From Siderastrea radians (lineage: Eukaryota > Cnidaria > Anthozoa > Scleractinia > Rhizangiidae): a stretch of DNA of 64,000 nucleotides. This document shows positions 31,031-42,650 of this stretch, in pieces. The stretch covers positions 47,655,093-47,719,092 of the forward strand of contig OZ024890.1 of assembly GCA_964017195.1 (NCBI GenBank), given 5' to 3'. A program made the position numbers and the translations under genes. The notes beneath the pieces were generated by a model, which ran no database searches, was not told where the DNA came from, and was given only the letters and a program-made list of their open reading frames with translations. How positions within the stretch are numbered: the first letter of the stretch is position 1; every line of letters begins with the position of its first letter.

Positions 31031-31564
31031 CGTTTTAAAATGACCGTTTGAAAACGGAGCGGAGAACCAACTTTAGTTTACATCTAAGATAAAATAACAA
31101 CTTTAGGTTAAATTACTGTACCAATGGTAAAGAATAAGTAATTTAAATAACAATAATAATTGAAATGTCATTGGAGTGCCATCCAGGGCCCCTTCCCTTG
31201 TACACCCTAGGATAAAACGTTGCTTGACTTTGAATTTATAAAGACGTTTCTGTATGAAATTTCATCTCAAAATTCGTTTTCTCGTAGATAAAACAGTTAT
31301 AGAGCCCTTTAATACCAACACACTACTTTTCTAAAATCATAAAATAACAAACGTAAAGCGACTGACCTGTATTTTTGTCCACCACAAAACGCTTTCCTGA
31401 AACAATGCCATACGCTCGCCATACCACATTTAGTTCCCCATCGCCAAACTCGAAATTGTGCAATTGATTATTCCAAGGAATAATAAATTCAAAGTCAGGC
31501 AACGTTTTACCTGCGTCTTACCTAAAAGCGAAGTTTGACATCGGTCAAGGCACCGGGAAGAAAC
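31031..31564. other. Foldback element interior, no gene
   Basis: AT-rich unique interior between the C2H2-type fragment and the LINE. A partial exon may exist but none is supported. Confidence 0.4.
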
Positions 31565-32937
31565 TAGATTTAGATTTAGATAGATAGTTTATTAAAAATT
31601 ACATCGCAGCCGCTAGGCTGAATTACGTAATTATTTACAAGTCAATAAAAAAGATCTATAAGAGTACGATAATATTAATAGACATAAGTCTAATTTTAAA
31701 AGGATAATAGTAACAATGTTTCTAACCATAGAATATAAATATTGAAAAAAAAAAAGAACTATATACATAACCATTAAAATATATCACTATAGTACAAAGC
31801 TTTAAAAAGGTATAAAATGTAGTAGGCAACTACAACGTTGCCTGTGCCGCGCAAAACGGTATGAACGATTTGAGATACCTTTTGGTATTGATCTGAGGAA
31901 GCTGATATTTTCTAGCTGTTCTAAAATTGTAGCAGGATGTATTAGGTTCCGGTAAAAGGTGGCAAAGTTTGTGTTGACTATCTTCCTCTATTGAGCTAAA
32001 CAGCTTCATACACAGTTCCTCTCTCCTCGCACAAAGGGTTGTTAGCCGTGCGCTCTCTAATGCTTCATTATAGTGTAGATCTGGGAAGATGATTCTCAGG
32101 GCACGTTTTTGGATCCTCTCGATATCATCGGACAAATACTGTGGTAGGCTTGAGTGGAAAGTCTGGCAAGCGTATTCTAAGATGGACCTTATACATGTGC
32201 AATAAAACTGGATTAAAGATTTCACATCTAGATCAGCGCGCTTAAGCAGCCTTAATAAATAAAGACGCTTGGAAGCTTTTAATACTACGTTGTTAACATG
32301 CGCATTCCATTTGAGATCGTCAGTTACTGTTACATCTAGTATTTTTGCTGAGGTTACAAGCTCAAAAAATTGCTCATTTGCTATCACAAGGTCTACATCA
32401 CTCTTTTGCTTTGAAAAATTTATCCTTAGTTCTTTACACTTTGTGGCATTTAGCTGAAACATGTTGTTACTCGACCAATCCGCTACCTGTTGGACCATGT
32501 CCTGTAGTTTGCTGATGCCGTCCCTAGGGACAACCTCGCAGAGAGTGGTGTCGTCAGCAAATTTCCACATTCTACTGGAGATGAGACCGGCTATACTCAG
32601 GTCATTGATCATCAAAAGGAAAAGCCACGGCCCGATCTTGGTCCCCTGTGGAATCCCGGCAGGAACTTGGAGAAAGGCTGAACATTACTCCTTGTTGATT
32701 TTTACCCTTTGGGATCGACCACGTAGGAAATCTGTTAATCAATTAACAACATGAGGCTTAATCCCGTAGCTGAAAAGCTTTGCAATAAGGAGATTGTGGT
32801 CGACAAGGTCGAAGGCTTTCCTGAAGTCGAGTAAAGCCACCCTAACAGTAGTACCTGTTAGGGTGTTAGGGTGACCCCGATGTTGTCGCCAAAGGCATGC
32901 GTCGAGCTCTAGGGCCCAAATGGTGAGAGGTTGTTTA
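31565..32937 (-). pseudogene. CR1/L2-like LINE, 5'-truncated, in the foldback interior
   Basis: RT motifs read on the minus strand: VALLDFRKAFDLVDHNLL (32739-32945 frame), then after a frame break IPQGTKIGPWLFLLMINDL and KFADDTTLCEV (catalytic DD), SSNNMFQLNATKCKEL, and an ending with LKASKRLYLLRLLKRA and RIQKRALRIIFPD. The 3' end carries ATCTAAATCTAAATCT repeats typical of CR1/L2 tails. The 5' end stops exactly where the right arm begins. Confidence 0.8.
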
Positions 32938-33150
32938 CCCAGCAAATTTCATCCTTCTTCTCTCGTTTGGCAGCGAAAGCGTGTCAGCAAGAGGTGCAGG
33001 GGACGGAGCAAGATGTGCTTGCCGTAGAAGAGCAAGTGAACTTCTCTACAGCCAGAGACACCGTGCTTTTCTCCCCTCATATCACCCACCCTATTGTTGT
33101 AGATCAGTACGATCTGTGTGCCTTAGTTTTAAGCAGGAAATCAAGAGAAA
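32938..33150 (+). pseudogene. Second, inverted copy of the FFSRL-gene 3' end (right foldback arm)
   Basis: Reads QQISSFFSRLAAKACQQEVQ then PHITHPIVVDQYDLCALV, about 93% identical at protein level to the left-arm copy, with a short insertion (VLFS). Cut short by a nested insertion at 33141. Confidence 0.65.
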
Positions 33151-33501
33151 ATAGGGGAGCAGAGAGGGACACTGTCATACTAGGCTTTGGGATTTGTCAA
33201 GTTCGGTAAAGTTATTTTTAGATGGCCATTTGGAACGGAAGTCTGTTTTCCGGACGTCCGCATAAAGGCACCCTCGATCTGGCGTTTGAAGCTCCATTCA
33301 AAATATTGTTTGTAATGGCGGACCAAGTGGTGTTACGTTTTGTCGATGAAAACGACTTCGAAAAACAAGGGAAATGGTATTTATGCGGATGTTTCGGGAA
33401 ACAGACCCGTTGAAAAGCCAGTCTATAAATAACTTTTGTGGAATTGACATATCCCAACCAACGCCCTCAGTGTCCCTCTCTGTTTCCTTATTTTCTCTTG
33501 A
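33141..33501. mobile_element. 361-bp MITE nested in the right foldback arm
   Basis: Ends TCAAGAGAAAATAGGGGAGC and the complement of CTTATTTTCTCTTGA are inverted, extending into AGAGAGGGACACTG. The target GGAAA is duplicated at 33136-33140 and 33502-33506. The left arm preserves the uninterrupted sequence AGCAAGGAAATATAAAAGC. A 5-bp duplication leaves the superfamily open. Confidence 0.82.
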
Positions 33502-35447
33502 GGAAATAGAAAAGTTAAAGGTGGGGTTGCCTTGGAACTTCAAGCACCAACCCCGCCAGTACGGAGGAATGTACCCTACATTTCTCTTCTTCAAGAATTA
33601 GTAGATTGTTGTAGTTGCTCTGTGGAGTAAATTTAACAAGACCACACAATAACACTGCAAGATTGATTTCTAAAGCTCATGCCGTGGGCCGAAAAACAAA
33701 TATTACCGCAACAGGAAGGGTTTTACGGAAGAGAAATGATTTTATACAATTATTTCTCACTTTCGATTCAGGTTACAGTAAAACAATTAGTCTGGCAGAG
33801 TATATGTATACAAATAGATTTTTAAAATATAAATTTTGTTTATATCACTGGTTAAGGGATCATTGTCGATTAACGTTATTATAAAAATAACAACGGGAAT
33901 GCAGACAAAAATATCAATGTGCCTTGTAGCTTTCTTTATTCATATCATTTCAGTAATGTAGCCTTTAGTGTGTAACACCTGCATATTTTTCTCTCCGAAA
34001 GCCCTACCTTCCCCTTACCCCCACCCACTCCCCGGCGTTCGCCCCAATCCCCAATCACGCTAAAACAAATTCTGTCACGACAGGCTCTTTGACATGGCCG
34101 TCTTAAAACTTTTAGTACTAGCTAGGCGAGAAACATTCCTATTATTTTACCAGAATACTAACAGTCAAGTTGATCATCCTTCAACCACCTTGGTAAGTTT
34201 AACCATGTTAGACTTTGTTGTGTTTTCTCAGACCAAGAGTATTTCAGTTGGACAGACTGCCTGGAAATTAATTTCAAATGACTGGCTTTCACTAGTCTGT
34301 CACTGTTTTATTTTTAGGACTTTAAGTCCTCCTCGCTGCCAGTAACTAGTCAACGCAAATTCTGCAATAAATTCCCTACGATGAGCAGTTTTAATCTATT
34401 TAAAACTGCATTTTATCTTTTCGATACAGTTTGCCGCTTTAGCAGCAAGCGAATTCTTGTCACGCAAATGTAAGGGAGTGGAAACAGATGTTTGTTTTTA
34501 AGAACGTTTTAAGTACCAGAAATGTTAACTTTTCAAGATAATAAGTTAATTTCCTTGCTATAAAACATGTTATTTTGCAGTACAAGGAGGGAAATACTCA
34601 AATACGACCCTTGTGTGACGAACAGATGATTGCATTGACTTTTCGACCTGTGGTTGAGATGTAATTTATTCGGTGTCGGATAACGAAAGCTAGAATGAAA
34701 GCTTCTTCTTTTAGCATCTATTTTACGACGAATACCCAAAGGTAGGATGTTTTTTCAGCAAAATAAAAAGTATTTTAAGTTACAATGTGTCTGATGTCTG
34801 ATATTGAACTGTAGAAGGTTTTCTGAGCTGATGTTTGATTGATGTTGGGTTTATTTATAGTGACGTTTGTTTGTAGTACAAATTGGTCGCGTTGCCAAAA
34901 TTGACTCATCGTTTTCGTCTCTCAACGGGACATTTTGTCGGGCCGCGGAAGACATTTTCACACAGCATAATATGAGGTATAAGCTTAACGACCATCGTAG
35001 TTTCGGCTTGAAATTCAATGTACCAGTGGGCTTTCTATGGTTTAGAAATTAGCTAAAATTTGCTTATCCGCTGAATCGCTTAGAGCGGGGTAGATAAAAC
35101 AGCTAGAAAGATACAAAATTTAACAGCTTTTCCCAAATAAACTACAGTTTTGGAAAGAGCAGGAATGGTGTTATGATTTGCTAAACGTACATCGGTAAAC
35201 ATTACCGCGTTTAGCTGTACGAGCGAAACGAAAATGCACCATTTTACCCTTTTTTTGATGGCGGCGGGAAGCCAAAGTGGCGATTTTCAGACTTTCCTCG
35301 ATTTTGAAAAAACTAAAGCGCTTTAGGAACTTTTAATTGCATTTTCGAAAATAACTCACTAAAGGGTTTATTTAGGCAAAATATGAAGAAATTGAAAATT
35401 TCACAACTGGCGCCGGGTTTTCGATATTTACAGACACTGGCTCTTAA

Positions 35448-36701
35448 TACTTGGACTCGACATTTTCGCCATTTCGGACTGAATGGGGGAGGGGCTAGGG
35501 GACGGACAGGGAGGGGGGATGAGGGGGGTACAAACTTCCCGCCACCTGCACCCTTGTCATTCTACCAGTATGTTTTTAGCGTCGTGCGGGATTTGCGCGA
35601 CTTGCAAACGATTTGGACGTACTCACAGCTACATTATTGGCTGTGAAAAGTTATTAAGACAGAATCCATTAGGAAATTGAGTAATTTTAATTTTCAGTGG
35701 ACAAAAACCTTGTACCAGAATAATTAAAAGTATATCGCATTCTTTTTTACATTTTTTGAGAGCTATGGATGTAATTTGTTATCTGTAATAACCCCAAAGA
35801 CAATTTCTTATGTGAGCCCGAGAAAATAAATTTCAAATTTCACAAAACGAAATCTTACGCATAAAAATTTACCTATTTTACCCGTGTTTACACAATTCCT
35901 GTGAAGTTTGAAATTTAATTTCACGGGCTCCCCTAAGAAATTGTCTTTGGTGTTATTACAGATAACTAATTACGTCTATAGCTCTCAAAAAGTGTAAAAA
36001 AGAATGTGATAAACTTTAAATTATTCTGGTACAAGGTTTTTGTCCACTGGTTACTCAATTTCCTGATGGATTCCATCTTAATAATGTTCAAAGAAATCTA
36101 AGATAAATAATTACTTTGATTTCCTCTTTCTAGACTGTTGTAGGTAACAAAGTGGTTTGATTGTACTATTTTGCTGATATGAAAACATTTATAGCGTAAA
36201 CCACTATAATTATGTCATATAACAGGGGAATTTAGATCTCACATCTAAGAATCATAAAGCATTAAAGATTGTTGAAAATGTCATTCACTACCTGTCAATT
36301 CTGTGGTTTTCCCCTGGCTTGGTTTTAGTGGAAATGTTCTCGTTAAAATATTTCCTTAAATCACGTACTTTCACAGAAAACCTTTTTGTTAATTTTTTAT
36401 ATTTGTCATTTTCACTTTCTTTCTTTCTTTTTTTCGCCCTTGGTCACTGGTAGCCTTCGAGGGTCGGGGGAGGGGGGTAGGGAGGGAGGTGGACAGAATT
36501 TGGGACTCCAGGTAGAAAAGAGGGAGGGAGGTGTACAGGAGGCGGAAAAAAGAGCGGGAAGAAAAATTTAAGAAAAGTGGCAGGAAGCGAGATTAAAGGG
36601 TGCAGCTGGCGGGAAGTTTGTACCCCCCATCCCCCCTCCCTGTCTGTCCCCTAGCCCCTCCCCAATTCAGTCAGAAATGGCAGAAATGTCGAATCCAGGT
36701 A
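35448..36701. mobile_element. 1,254-bp TTAA-flanked foldback element nested in the right arm
   Basis: TTAA at 35444-35447 and 36702-36705; ends TACTTGGACTCGACATTT and the complement of AAATGTCGAATCCAGGTA. Further in, GGGGCTAGGGGACGGACAGG is mirrored, and 35650-36080 forms another near-palindrome. The left arm has the empty site GGCTCTTAAGG. TTAA targets point to piggyBac or Kolobok; no transposase. Confidence 0.82.
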
Positions 36702-36954
36702 TTAAGGTTTCAAGGAACGGTCAGTTTGTAGTGAAATAGTGATTATTTGATAAAATAATGTAATGATGACATCATCATGACATCAGCAAAATATTTTGAT
36801 GCAATCTCACTCGTGGTCACTCCTAGTCATTCGTAGTCACCTGTGGTCACTCGTGGTCACTCGTGGTCTACTCGTGGTCACTCGTGGTCATTCGTTGTCA
36901 TTTGTGGTCACTCGTGGTCACTCGCGTGTACTTTTAGACACGATCAACCTATAG

Positions 36955-39220
36955 ACCCTCCATAGTTCTGCTTGCCAGCTTTGTGCTGTCTAGTTAAATG
37001 GCAAGGGTCAGGTTAATGAATCTTTAAATATGGTTTTAAATGCCTGAATTGGAAAGGTTTGTTTCACGGTTGTTAACTATGTTTCTTTGTTTTGGAAGCA
37101 AACGTTGCACTTTCAAAATTTTCTTATTGGTGTGCCAACTTAACTCACTACATCACATTTTAAACTGGAGCAGTTGTTTGCTTGACATTTGAGGACTTTG
37201 TCAATGTTGCTCACGTTTTCTGGATATAAATCAAGGTTCAGGGTTTCATATCCAAATATTCACAAGGTGCATGCTATGTTTCTTTTCTACCCATTTTTGT
37301 GCACTCACACTGTACTTTATAGGACATCCATTGTTCTCAATTGTGAGAGTATCGAAGAGTAGGTCGGTCAGTCAGTTGCAAAGACAGAAAAAAAAGAAAG
37401 TGTCCAACAGATTGATAGACCTGAATAGTAACATTATTAAGTTACTGTTGATTATTAATACCTTTCCTTTGGCTGAAAAACTGAAATGACCCTGTATCTG
37501 TACAAAGCATATTAACACTTAAATGTACCCGCAAATACAAATAGACAGTGAATACAAAAGCAGTGTTCTTCCTAATAATGGGGAAATCTCGGTCGATGGG
37601 AGACAAAAGTGGCCAAAACTACTAAAGCTGGATATGAGAAAGAAGTGGCGTGTGGGACAGTGGGAAGGGCGAGAAAGAGGTATTTGGGGTTAGGGTTTCC
37701 CCTTTCCAATTACTCTCCTTATTTTTTGCTCACTCTAGTGTCTAGTCTAGCCTCCTCATTTTATCCCTTTTCCTACTCGAAAGAGGCCTCTTCAAGGAGA
37801 GAAGGGTGTGTTGGGTGAGTGGGGAGGGTTGTAAACCCCTTAAACTCCGCACTAGAAGGCTACCATAATATTTTGCCTCTAGTTGCTCCTCTTCGTCACT
37901 TGATAACGAAGCTTTTTAGAATGTATATGTTTTTGTTTATTTTTGTCAAACTACTTGCATTCCCCGAAGAATAGCCTTCTCAGTCACCCTTTAAGGACCA
38001 TTTAAACCATCAGACAATCCATACTATTAAGCAAGTAGACAAAATAAATAAAGTGATGCTTAATTTTATTGTTCCTCCCGAAATTTTATTTTTTCAGATC
38101 TCACTCATTGACTCATTTGATTCATCAATACTTTACACTCAGTGAATACACGGCCACAAGAGAGAACTGTAATGAACTTGCACTGTTATGAAAGTCGTAC
38201 TCGTATCATGAAAATACTCCTTGACACTTGGCCCCTTGACGTGACGCTTAGCGGTTCATGTAAACAACTGATTGAAATCGAAATTTCACGGCAATGCGCT
38301 CAGCTATTTCTGTTTTTGCCGATTTAAGGTCGTTTTCTAGTCGAAAGAATGTAGAATAATTTTACAAAGGCATTTGACGAGTCAAAATGTTATTTTATCT
38401 GTGCTTACATGTAAAAATTCACATGTACAGTTTTTGAACAACTTCCTCTTTACTTCCGCCTTGGCACCAGTTTCTGTAGCGGCGTTGACAAGCAATTTTT
38501 TTCCAAATCATGGACGTAAACTTCTAATAAATATTAACAAGTAGCCCCATAGAGCAACGAAGAGAAACAAAAAAGTGACCATCACGGACAACATGTTATT
38601 CGACATCCACGTAGATCATGGCAATTTAACTGTACTTGCGAGACGTGAATCTAAACTTATCCAAGTTTATCGTAGAAATGCAACTAATATTTTTAATTTC
38701 GATCTTCAGCACATTGTCAGTATAAGCCATTTGAATAAATAGCTTTTGCTTTCATTGCCATATTTTAAAAACTCGGCCTATAATCTTAGAGAGGTGAAAT
38801 AAAAGGTAGCATATGTTATACCGTATTTGATGCTAAATTTGTCAAAACGAAGCTGAACCCAGGCGCTCTGATGAGAATAATTTGCCGTATGAAAGGAAAC
38901 ATTCGATGATTTTCCATGATTTCTCGCTGGACATTACATTTGCCTATCTTAAAGGGTTTGTGGATATGACTTACCTTTGTCTGAGCCCAATAATGCTGCA
39001 TGTTGAACTGTAAAAGTCAGGAGAATAGCGTTTGTTTTGGACTAAGCGTTTTTCAGTACAAGGGAACTTGCCCAGAAAGTCAAGAATTATGAATAAACAT
39101 GACGACATCCTAAAATGCCAAAGAAGTCACACATTCCTTGGCCGTGTTCGAGGTCACGCTACGATGCATGCTGTCTTTTGTCGCCTTTTAACTAGAGATC
39201 TGTGCGTATGACTGTTATTA
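36955..39220. other. Intergenic/intronic DNA, no gene recognised
   Basis: AT-rich sequence with short frames only. I searched the minus strand here for further NUP210 exons and found none. Confidence 0.4.
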
Positions 39221-39527
39221 CAGGGTGTCCCAAAAGTTCGTTCCTCTTTTTTCATACACCAGAACTTTTGATCGAAAGTTTATTTTTGCCTGAACTTTCT
39301 AAAAGATGTTTGTTACGCTATCGAGTACCTGTACTCAGAAGTTCAATATCCGGCATGCCCCCTTTGTTTTTTATCACATTTTGCAGCCTTTGCGGCAGTC
39401 ATATAGCGTGGAGAGCGGGATATTCTTCCAGGCTTGTTTGAGCCGTCTTTTCAGATCCTTGATGGTCTTAGGAGTTGGGTCTTTGTAGACAACTTCATCC
39501 ATTATGCTCCAAAGATTCTCCACAGGG
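39221..39527 (-). pseudogene. Tc1/mariner transposase C-terminus with terminal repeat
   Basis: A TA-flanked end starting CAGGGTGTCCCAAAAGTTCG at 39221 is a typical mariner terminus. The minus strand 39525-39374 encodes PVENLWSIMDEVVYKDPTPK then TIKDLKRRLKQAWKNIPLST, ending at TGA; the NLW motif is characteristic of DD34E/DD34D transposases. The catalytic part is missing because an L1-like element is inserted at 39528. Confidence 0.78.
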
Positions 39528-39747
39528 TTTTTTTTTTTGTATTTTATTTCTTTTTTTCTTATTACAGGTATAGATCAAGAAACATACGGGAAAAAAATTA
39601 CAACAATTACCTTACTTACAAACTACAAAGAAAGGAAAAAGAACAACACTGCACTACACTATACAAGAATTACATATTCAACTTAAACTTAAAATTAAAG
39701 AGTGATTTCGGGAATCCTAGAAAAACGAGGATGAGATAAGATAACAG

Positions 39748-40371
39748 CTACTGTTGTATTAATGGGAGTAAAGGTTTCCATTTTTTGTCATGGAAATGGA
39801 TTTTGTTGTTTTTTTTCGCGATAAAACGTTCGGTTTGAAACGTCTTTTTAAATTTATCAACTAGCAATCTTATACATAAGGAGCTCTTATTTAACTTGCA
39901 ACGATAAATGAAATATTTACTTTCAAGAAGGATGTAGTTGACTAGAATGCTTATATTATCTTTATCTAAAATCCCAAAAAGAACATCCTTAATATCAAAC
40001 CTAACAGTTATATTTACAGAATTAAGTAATACCTTTAAATCATCCCAAAACACACACACTTTCGGACAATGGAAAAAAAGATGTTCTATGGTCTCCAACT
40101 CCTTTTCACAAAAATCGCATAAGGGAGAATCTACTTTTTTAAACTTAAACAGCATCTTGTTTGTGTATAAGATCCTGTTTAATATTTTATATTGGAATTC
40201 TCTTAATTTAGTATCCAATGTTGTTTTGAAGGGCAGTAGATATATCTTTTCCCAGTCTAACTGGGATGCGTGCGTGCTGAAAGCTTCGTTATATTTCTTT
40301 TGCGCTGTTGGTATACTGGATATCTTGGAAACAAAACTGTCATATAATGACTTCGATTTAAGATTTTGCAA
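39748..40371 (-). CDS. L1-like ORF2 C-terminal segment with zf-RVT motif
   Basis: CDFCEKELETIEHLFFHCPK is the CCHC-type zinc-binding motif found at the end of Tx1/L1 ORF2 proteins. It is frame-shifted relative to the main ORF2 frame and ends near the left element boundary. Confidence 0.75.
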   Translation of the reverse strand: MQNLKSKSLYDSFVSKISSIPTAQKKYNEAFSTHASQLDWEKIYLLPFKTTLDTKLREFQYKILNRILYTNKMLFKFKKVDSPLCDFCEKELETIEHLFFHCPKVCVFWDDLKVLLNSVNITVRFDIKDVLFGILDKDNISILVNYILLESKYFIYRCKLNKSSLCIRLLVDKFKKTFQTERFIAKKNNKIHFHDKKWKPLLPLIQQ

Positions 40372-40447
40372 ATTGACTTTTTTCCCTTGAATACGTAAAT
40401 TGAAATCAGTTTGGATTAGATCATAAGTTTCTGAGGGGATAGAGTTT

Positions 40448-42619
40448 TTATTTTTTTTTCAATATTTTGCGCCATTCTTCTGGAAAAGCATTGAAGAGAC
40501 TGAAAAGTAGAAAATGTTCAACTGGTGAGAGAGTTGAATATAATGGTTCCTTGTTCGACTTGAACTCTCCCCGTATGTCGTAGAGGTCTCCAATTCTTAC
40601 GATTCCAAGATCAATTAGCCTACTGTTATAAATTGACTTGGATTCAATGCAAATGAACTGGTTGTTCCATATGACTTGATTTGCTATTTCTGAGAATGCG
40701 GAGGGGTTGTCCTCGTTTAAAAGGGCCCATGTCGCAGTGCATTCTTTGTAAAACTCTGGAAGAGTTATCGGTAGTTTAGTGTAATTAAAATTGCAATGAA
40801 ACAAGAATTTCCCCCCTACTTTTTTAAGATAAAAATCCAGAAAAAACTTCCAGCTAGCGGGATCAGTGGAAAGATATCTTTTGATACAAATTACTCTTTG
40901 GGCAGAAATCATTGACTCAATGTTGGGCATTTTCAAGCCTCCTTTATCAATAGGGTTAATAAATGCTGTGCGCTTTACTTTATCTTTTCCCTTCCAAACA
41001 AAAGAATATAATAAAGTATTTATTTTTTTGATAAACTCTTTTTTGTTTGAAATGAGAACAACCCTGTATAAGATCTTTGGTATGGCGAAAGATTTGATCA
41101 CTTGGATTTTTCCAAGTAGTGTAAGTCCTCTCCAGCTCCAGCTCTTCAACAATCCTCTCAAAGATTTCTCGATTGATTCAAAGTTTAGCTTATAAAACAG
41201 TGAGTGATTAAAGGTAAAGTTAACCCCTAAAATTTTTATGACCTTACTTATTTCATTTACACCTAGTTCTGAGCTGCTTGCTTCCATATTTCCTAGTAGA
41301 AGAATTTCCGTTTTGTCGCGATTAAGCTTCAATCCAGAGTATGTACTAAACAGATCGATAGTATCAAAAAGAGTGTGGTGCGAGAGTTTGTCCCTAACAA
41401 ATGATGTCATATCATCAGCGAATATAACTAATTTGATTTCAGAACCATCCACTGTAATGCCCTTAATTTGATCGTTGTTACGTATGGATAGTGCCAATAA
41501 TTCAAGTACTATTATGAAAAGAGAAGGTGAAAGTGGGTCACCCTGGCGAACACCCCGTTTGAGATTAAAAGAGGGAGTGGAAAAACCATTATTGGTAACA
41601 CAACTTGATATATTCTTATAAAACGTTTTTATCCACCCCAAGAAGGATTCTCCGAAGCCAAAGAATTCTAGTGATTTGTGAAGGAAGTTCCAATTTAAAG
41701 AATCGAAGGCTTTCTCAAAATCAATTGCAGTCATTATACTTTGGTAGTCTCGCATTTTTGTAAATTCCATAACGTCACTTATCGTACGAGTTGCATCAAA
41801 AATGGTTCGTCCTTTCACAAAGGCATTCTGATCATAATGAATAATATGTGGTAAGACGTTCTCAAGCCTTTTGGCAATAGCTTTTGAGCCGATTTTAACA
41901 TCAACATTTACGAGAGAAATGGGTCTCCAGTTTTTTATCCATCTTCTGTCCTTGTCTTTTTTCTCAATTAAGGTTATTACGGCTTGCTTTTGCGAATTTG
42001 ATAATTCTCCATGAAAATACGCATAATTTAATGAGTCCACTAGAAGCGTCCCAATTTCTGACCAGAAGAACTTGTAAAATTCTATAGTGAGCCCATCGTT
42101 TCCAGGAGTTTTATTGTTACTAAAGGTAGACAGCACCTTGAAACATTCGGAATATGTCAATTGGCCCTCACACATTTCACGCATTGAGTCAGTTAACTCA
42201 TCGCAGATAAGCTCAGACAATGTTTGGAAGAACAATGATTGTTTAGTGGTGGTATTGGGCGCGTAAATATTCACCAGAAGGAATGAAACATCTTGAATTG
42301 TTGTCTCTAGAATAAGGTACCTCCCTTCCTCATCCGCTCGAATTGATTTCAATTTAAAGTCAAGGGAATTACGTATAAGGATGGCAACCCCACGACTATG
42401 GTTAGAGCCATGAGCGAAGTAAATGTCTCCAGACCACTGCTTTTTCCATTGATTTTCAATCTCTTTAGTGCTGTAAGTTTCTTGTAGAAAGCAGATGTCT
42501 GAATTTTGCCTAGTTAGCCAGTTAAAAATGGACTTACGTTTCTCAAACGCACGGATACCCCGAACGTTCAGCGAAAGAGTTTTAAACTTTAGGTTGTTAG
42601 AATCCATTGAAATTTGCAT
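40448..42619 (-). CDS. L1-like ORF2: truncated endonuclease plus reverse transcriptase
   Basis: 723 codons without a stop. Residues 1-~125 are the N-terminal APE endonuclease; ~126-170 the pre-RT linker; RT palm motifs lie at ~300 (AIDFEKAF), ~357 (GVRQGDPLSP) and ~400 (FADD). The intact RT but shortened endonuclease suggests an internal deletion in frame, so this copy could make RT protein but not insert by the usual route. Confidence 0.85.
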   Translation of the reverse strand: MQISMDSNNLKFKTLSLNVRGIRAFEKRKSIFNWLTRQNSDICFLQETYSTKEIENQWKKQWSGDIYFAHGSNHSRGVAILIRNSLDFKLKSIRADEEGRYLILETTIQDVSFLLVNIYAPNTTTKQSLFFQTLSELICDELTDSMREMCEGQLTYSECFKVLSTFSNNKTPGNDGLTIEFYKFFWSEIGTLLVDSLNYAYFHGELSNSQKQAVITLIEKKDKDRRWIKNWRPISLVNVDVKIGSKAIAKRLENVLPHIIHYDQNAFVKGRTIFDATRTISDVMEFTKMRDYQSIMTAIDFEKAFDSLNWNFLHKSLEFFGFGESFLGWIKTFYKNISSCVTNNGFSTPSFNLKRGVRQGDPLSPSLFIIVLELLALSIRNNDQIKGITVDGSEIKLVIFADDMTSFVRDKLSHHTLFDTIDLFSTYSGLKLNRDKTEILLLGNMEASSSELGVNEISKVIKILGVNFTFNHSLFYKLNFESIEKSLRGLLKSWSWRGLTLLGKIQVIKSFAIPKILYRVVLISNKKEFIKKINTLLYSFVWKGKDKVKRTAFINPIDKGGLKMPNIESMISAQRVICIKRYLSTDPASWKFFLDFYLKKVGGKFLFHCNFNYTKLPITLPEFYKECTATWALLNEDNPSAFSEIANQVIWNNQFICIESKSIYNSRLIDLGIVRIGDLYDIRGEFKSNKEPLYSTLSPVEHFLLFSLFNAFPEEWRKILKKK

Positions 42620-42650
42620 ACATATCGAAAAAGGTCAAAAACAGTAGCTG

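Larger units (their letters stand above)
27971..36945. mobile_element. Foldback Mutator-like element (8,975 bp) with 2.3-kb inverted arms
   Basis: Starts GATCGTGTCTAAAAGTACAC and ends with its exact complement. Both sides carry the 9-bp direct repeat AACCTATAG (27962-27970 and 36946-36954). A 9-bp target duplication with very long inverted ends fits Mutator-like (MULE) or foldback elements. Arms are 27971-~30563 and ~32938-36945; without nested insertions each is about 2.3-2.4 kb and nearly identical. Next to each end is a ~10-bp tandem array (CCACGAGTGA). The interior has a broken C2H2-type gene and a LINE; no MULE transposase was seen. Confidence 0.85.
39528..42650 (-). pseudogene. L1/Tx1-like LINE with internally deleted ORF2, inserted in the mariner
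   Basis: A poly-T run at 39528-39538 is the A-tail on the minus strand. ORF2 starts near 42619 with an APE-type endonuclease N-terminus (LNVRGIRAF, CFLQETYST, HGSNHSRGVAIL), jumps from NIYAPNTTTKQSLFFQ straight to the pre-RT region (NNKTPGNDGLT), then has full RT motifs: IKNWRPISLVNVDVK, MTAIDFEKAFDSLNW, LKRGVRQGDPLSPSLF and VIFADDM. After a frame break at ~40370-40447 the C-terminus follows (39748-40371). Most of the endonuclease's catalytic C-terminal half is lost. ORF1 was not identified. Confidence 0.88.

Noticed and set aside
38950..39010. Small exon (FNMQHYWAQTK) as the next NUP210 exon
   Set aside because: AG and GTAAGT sites are present, but the peptide does not match any part of NUP210 I know; probably chance.
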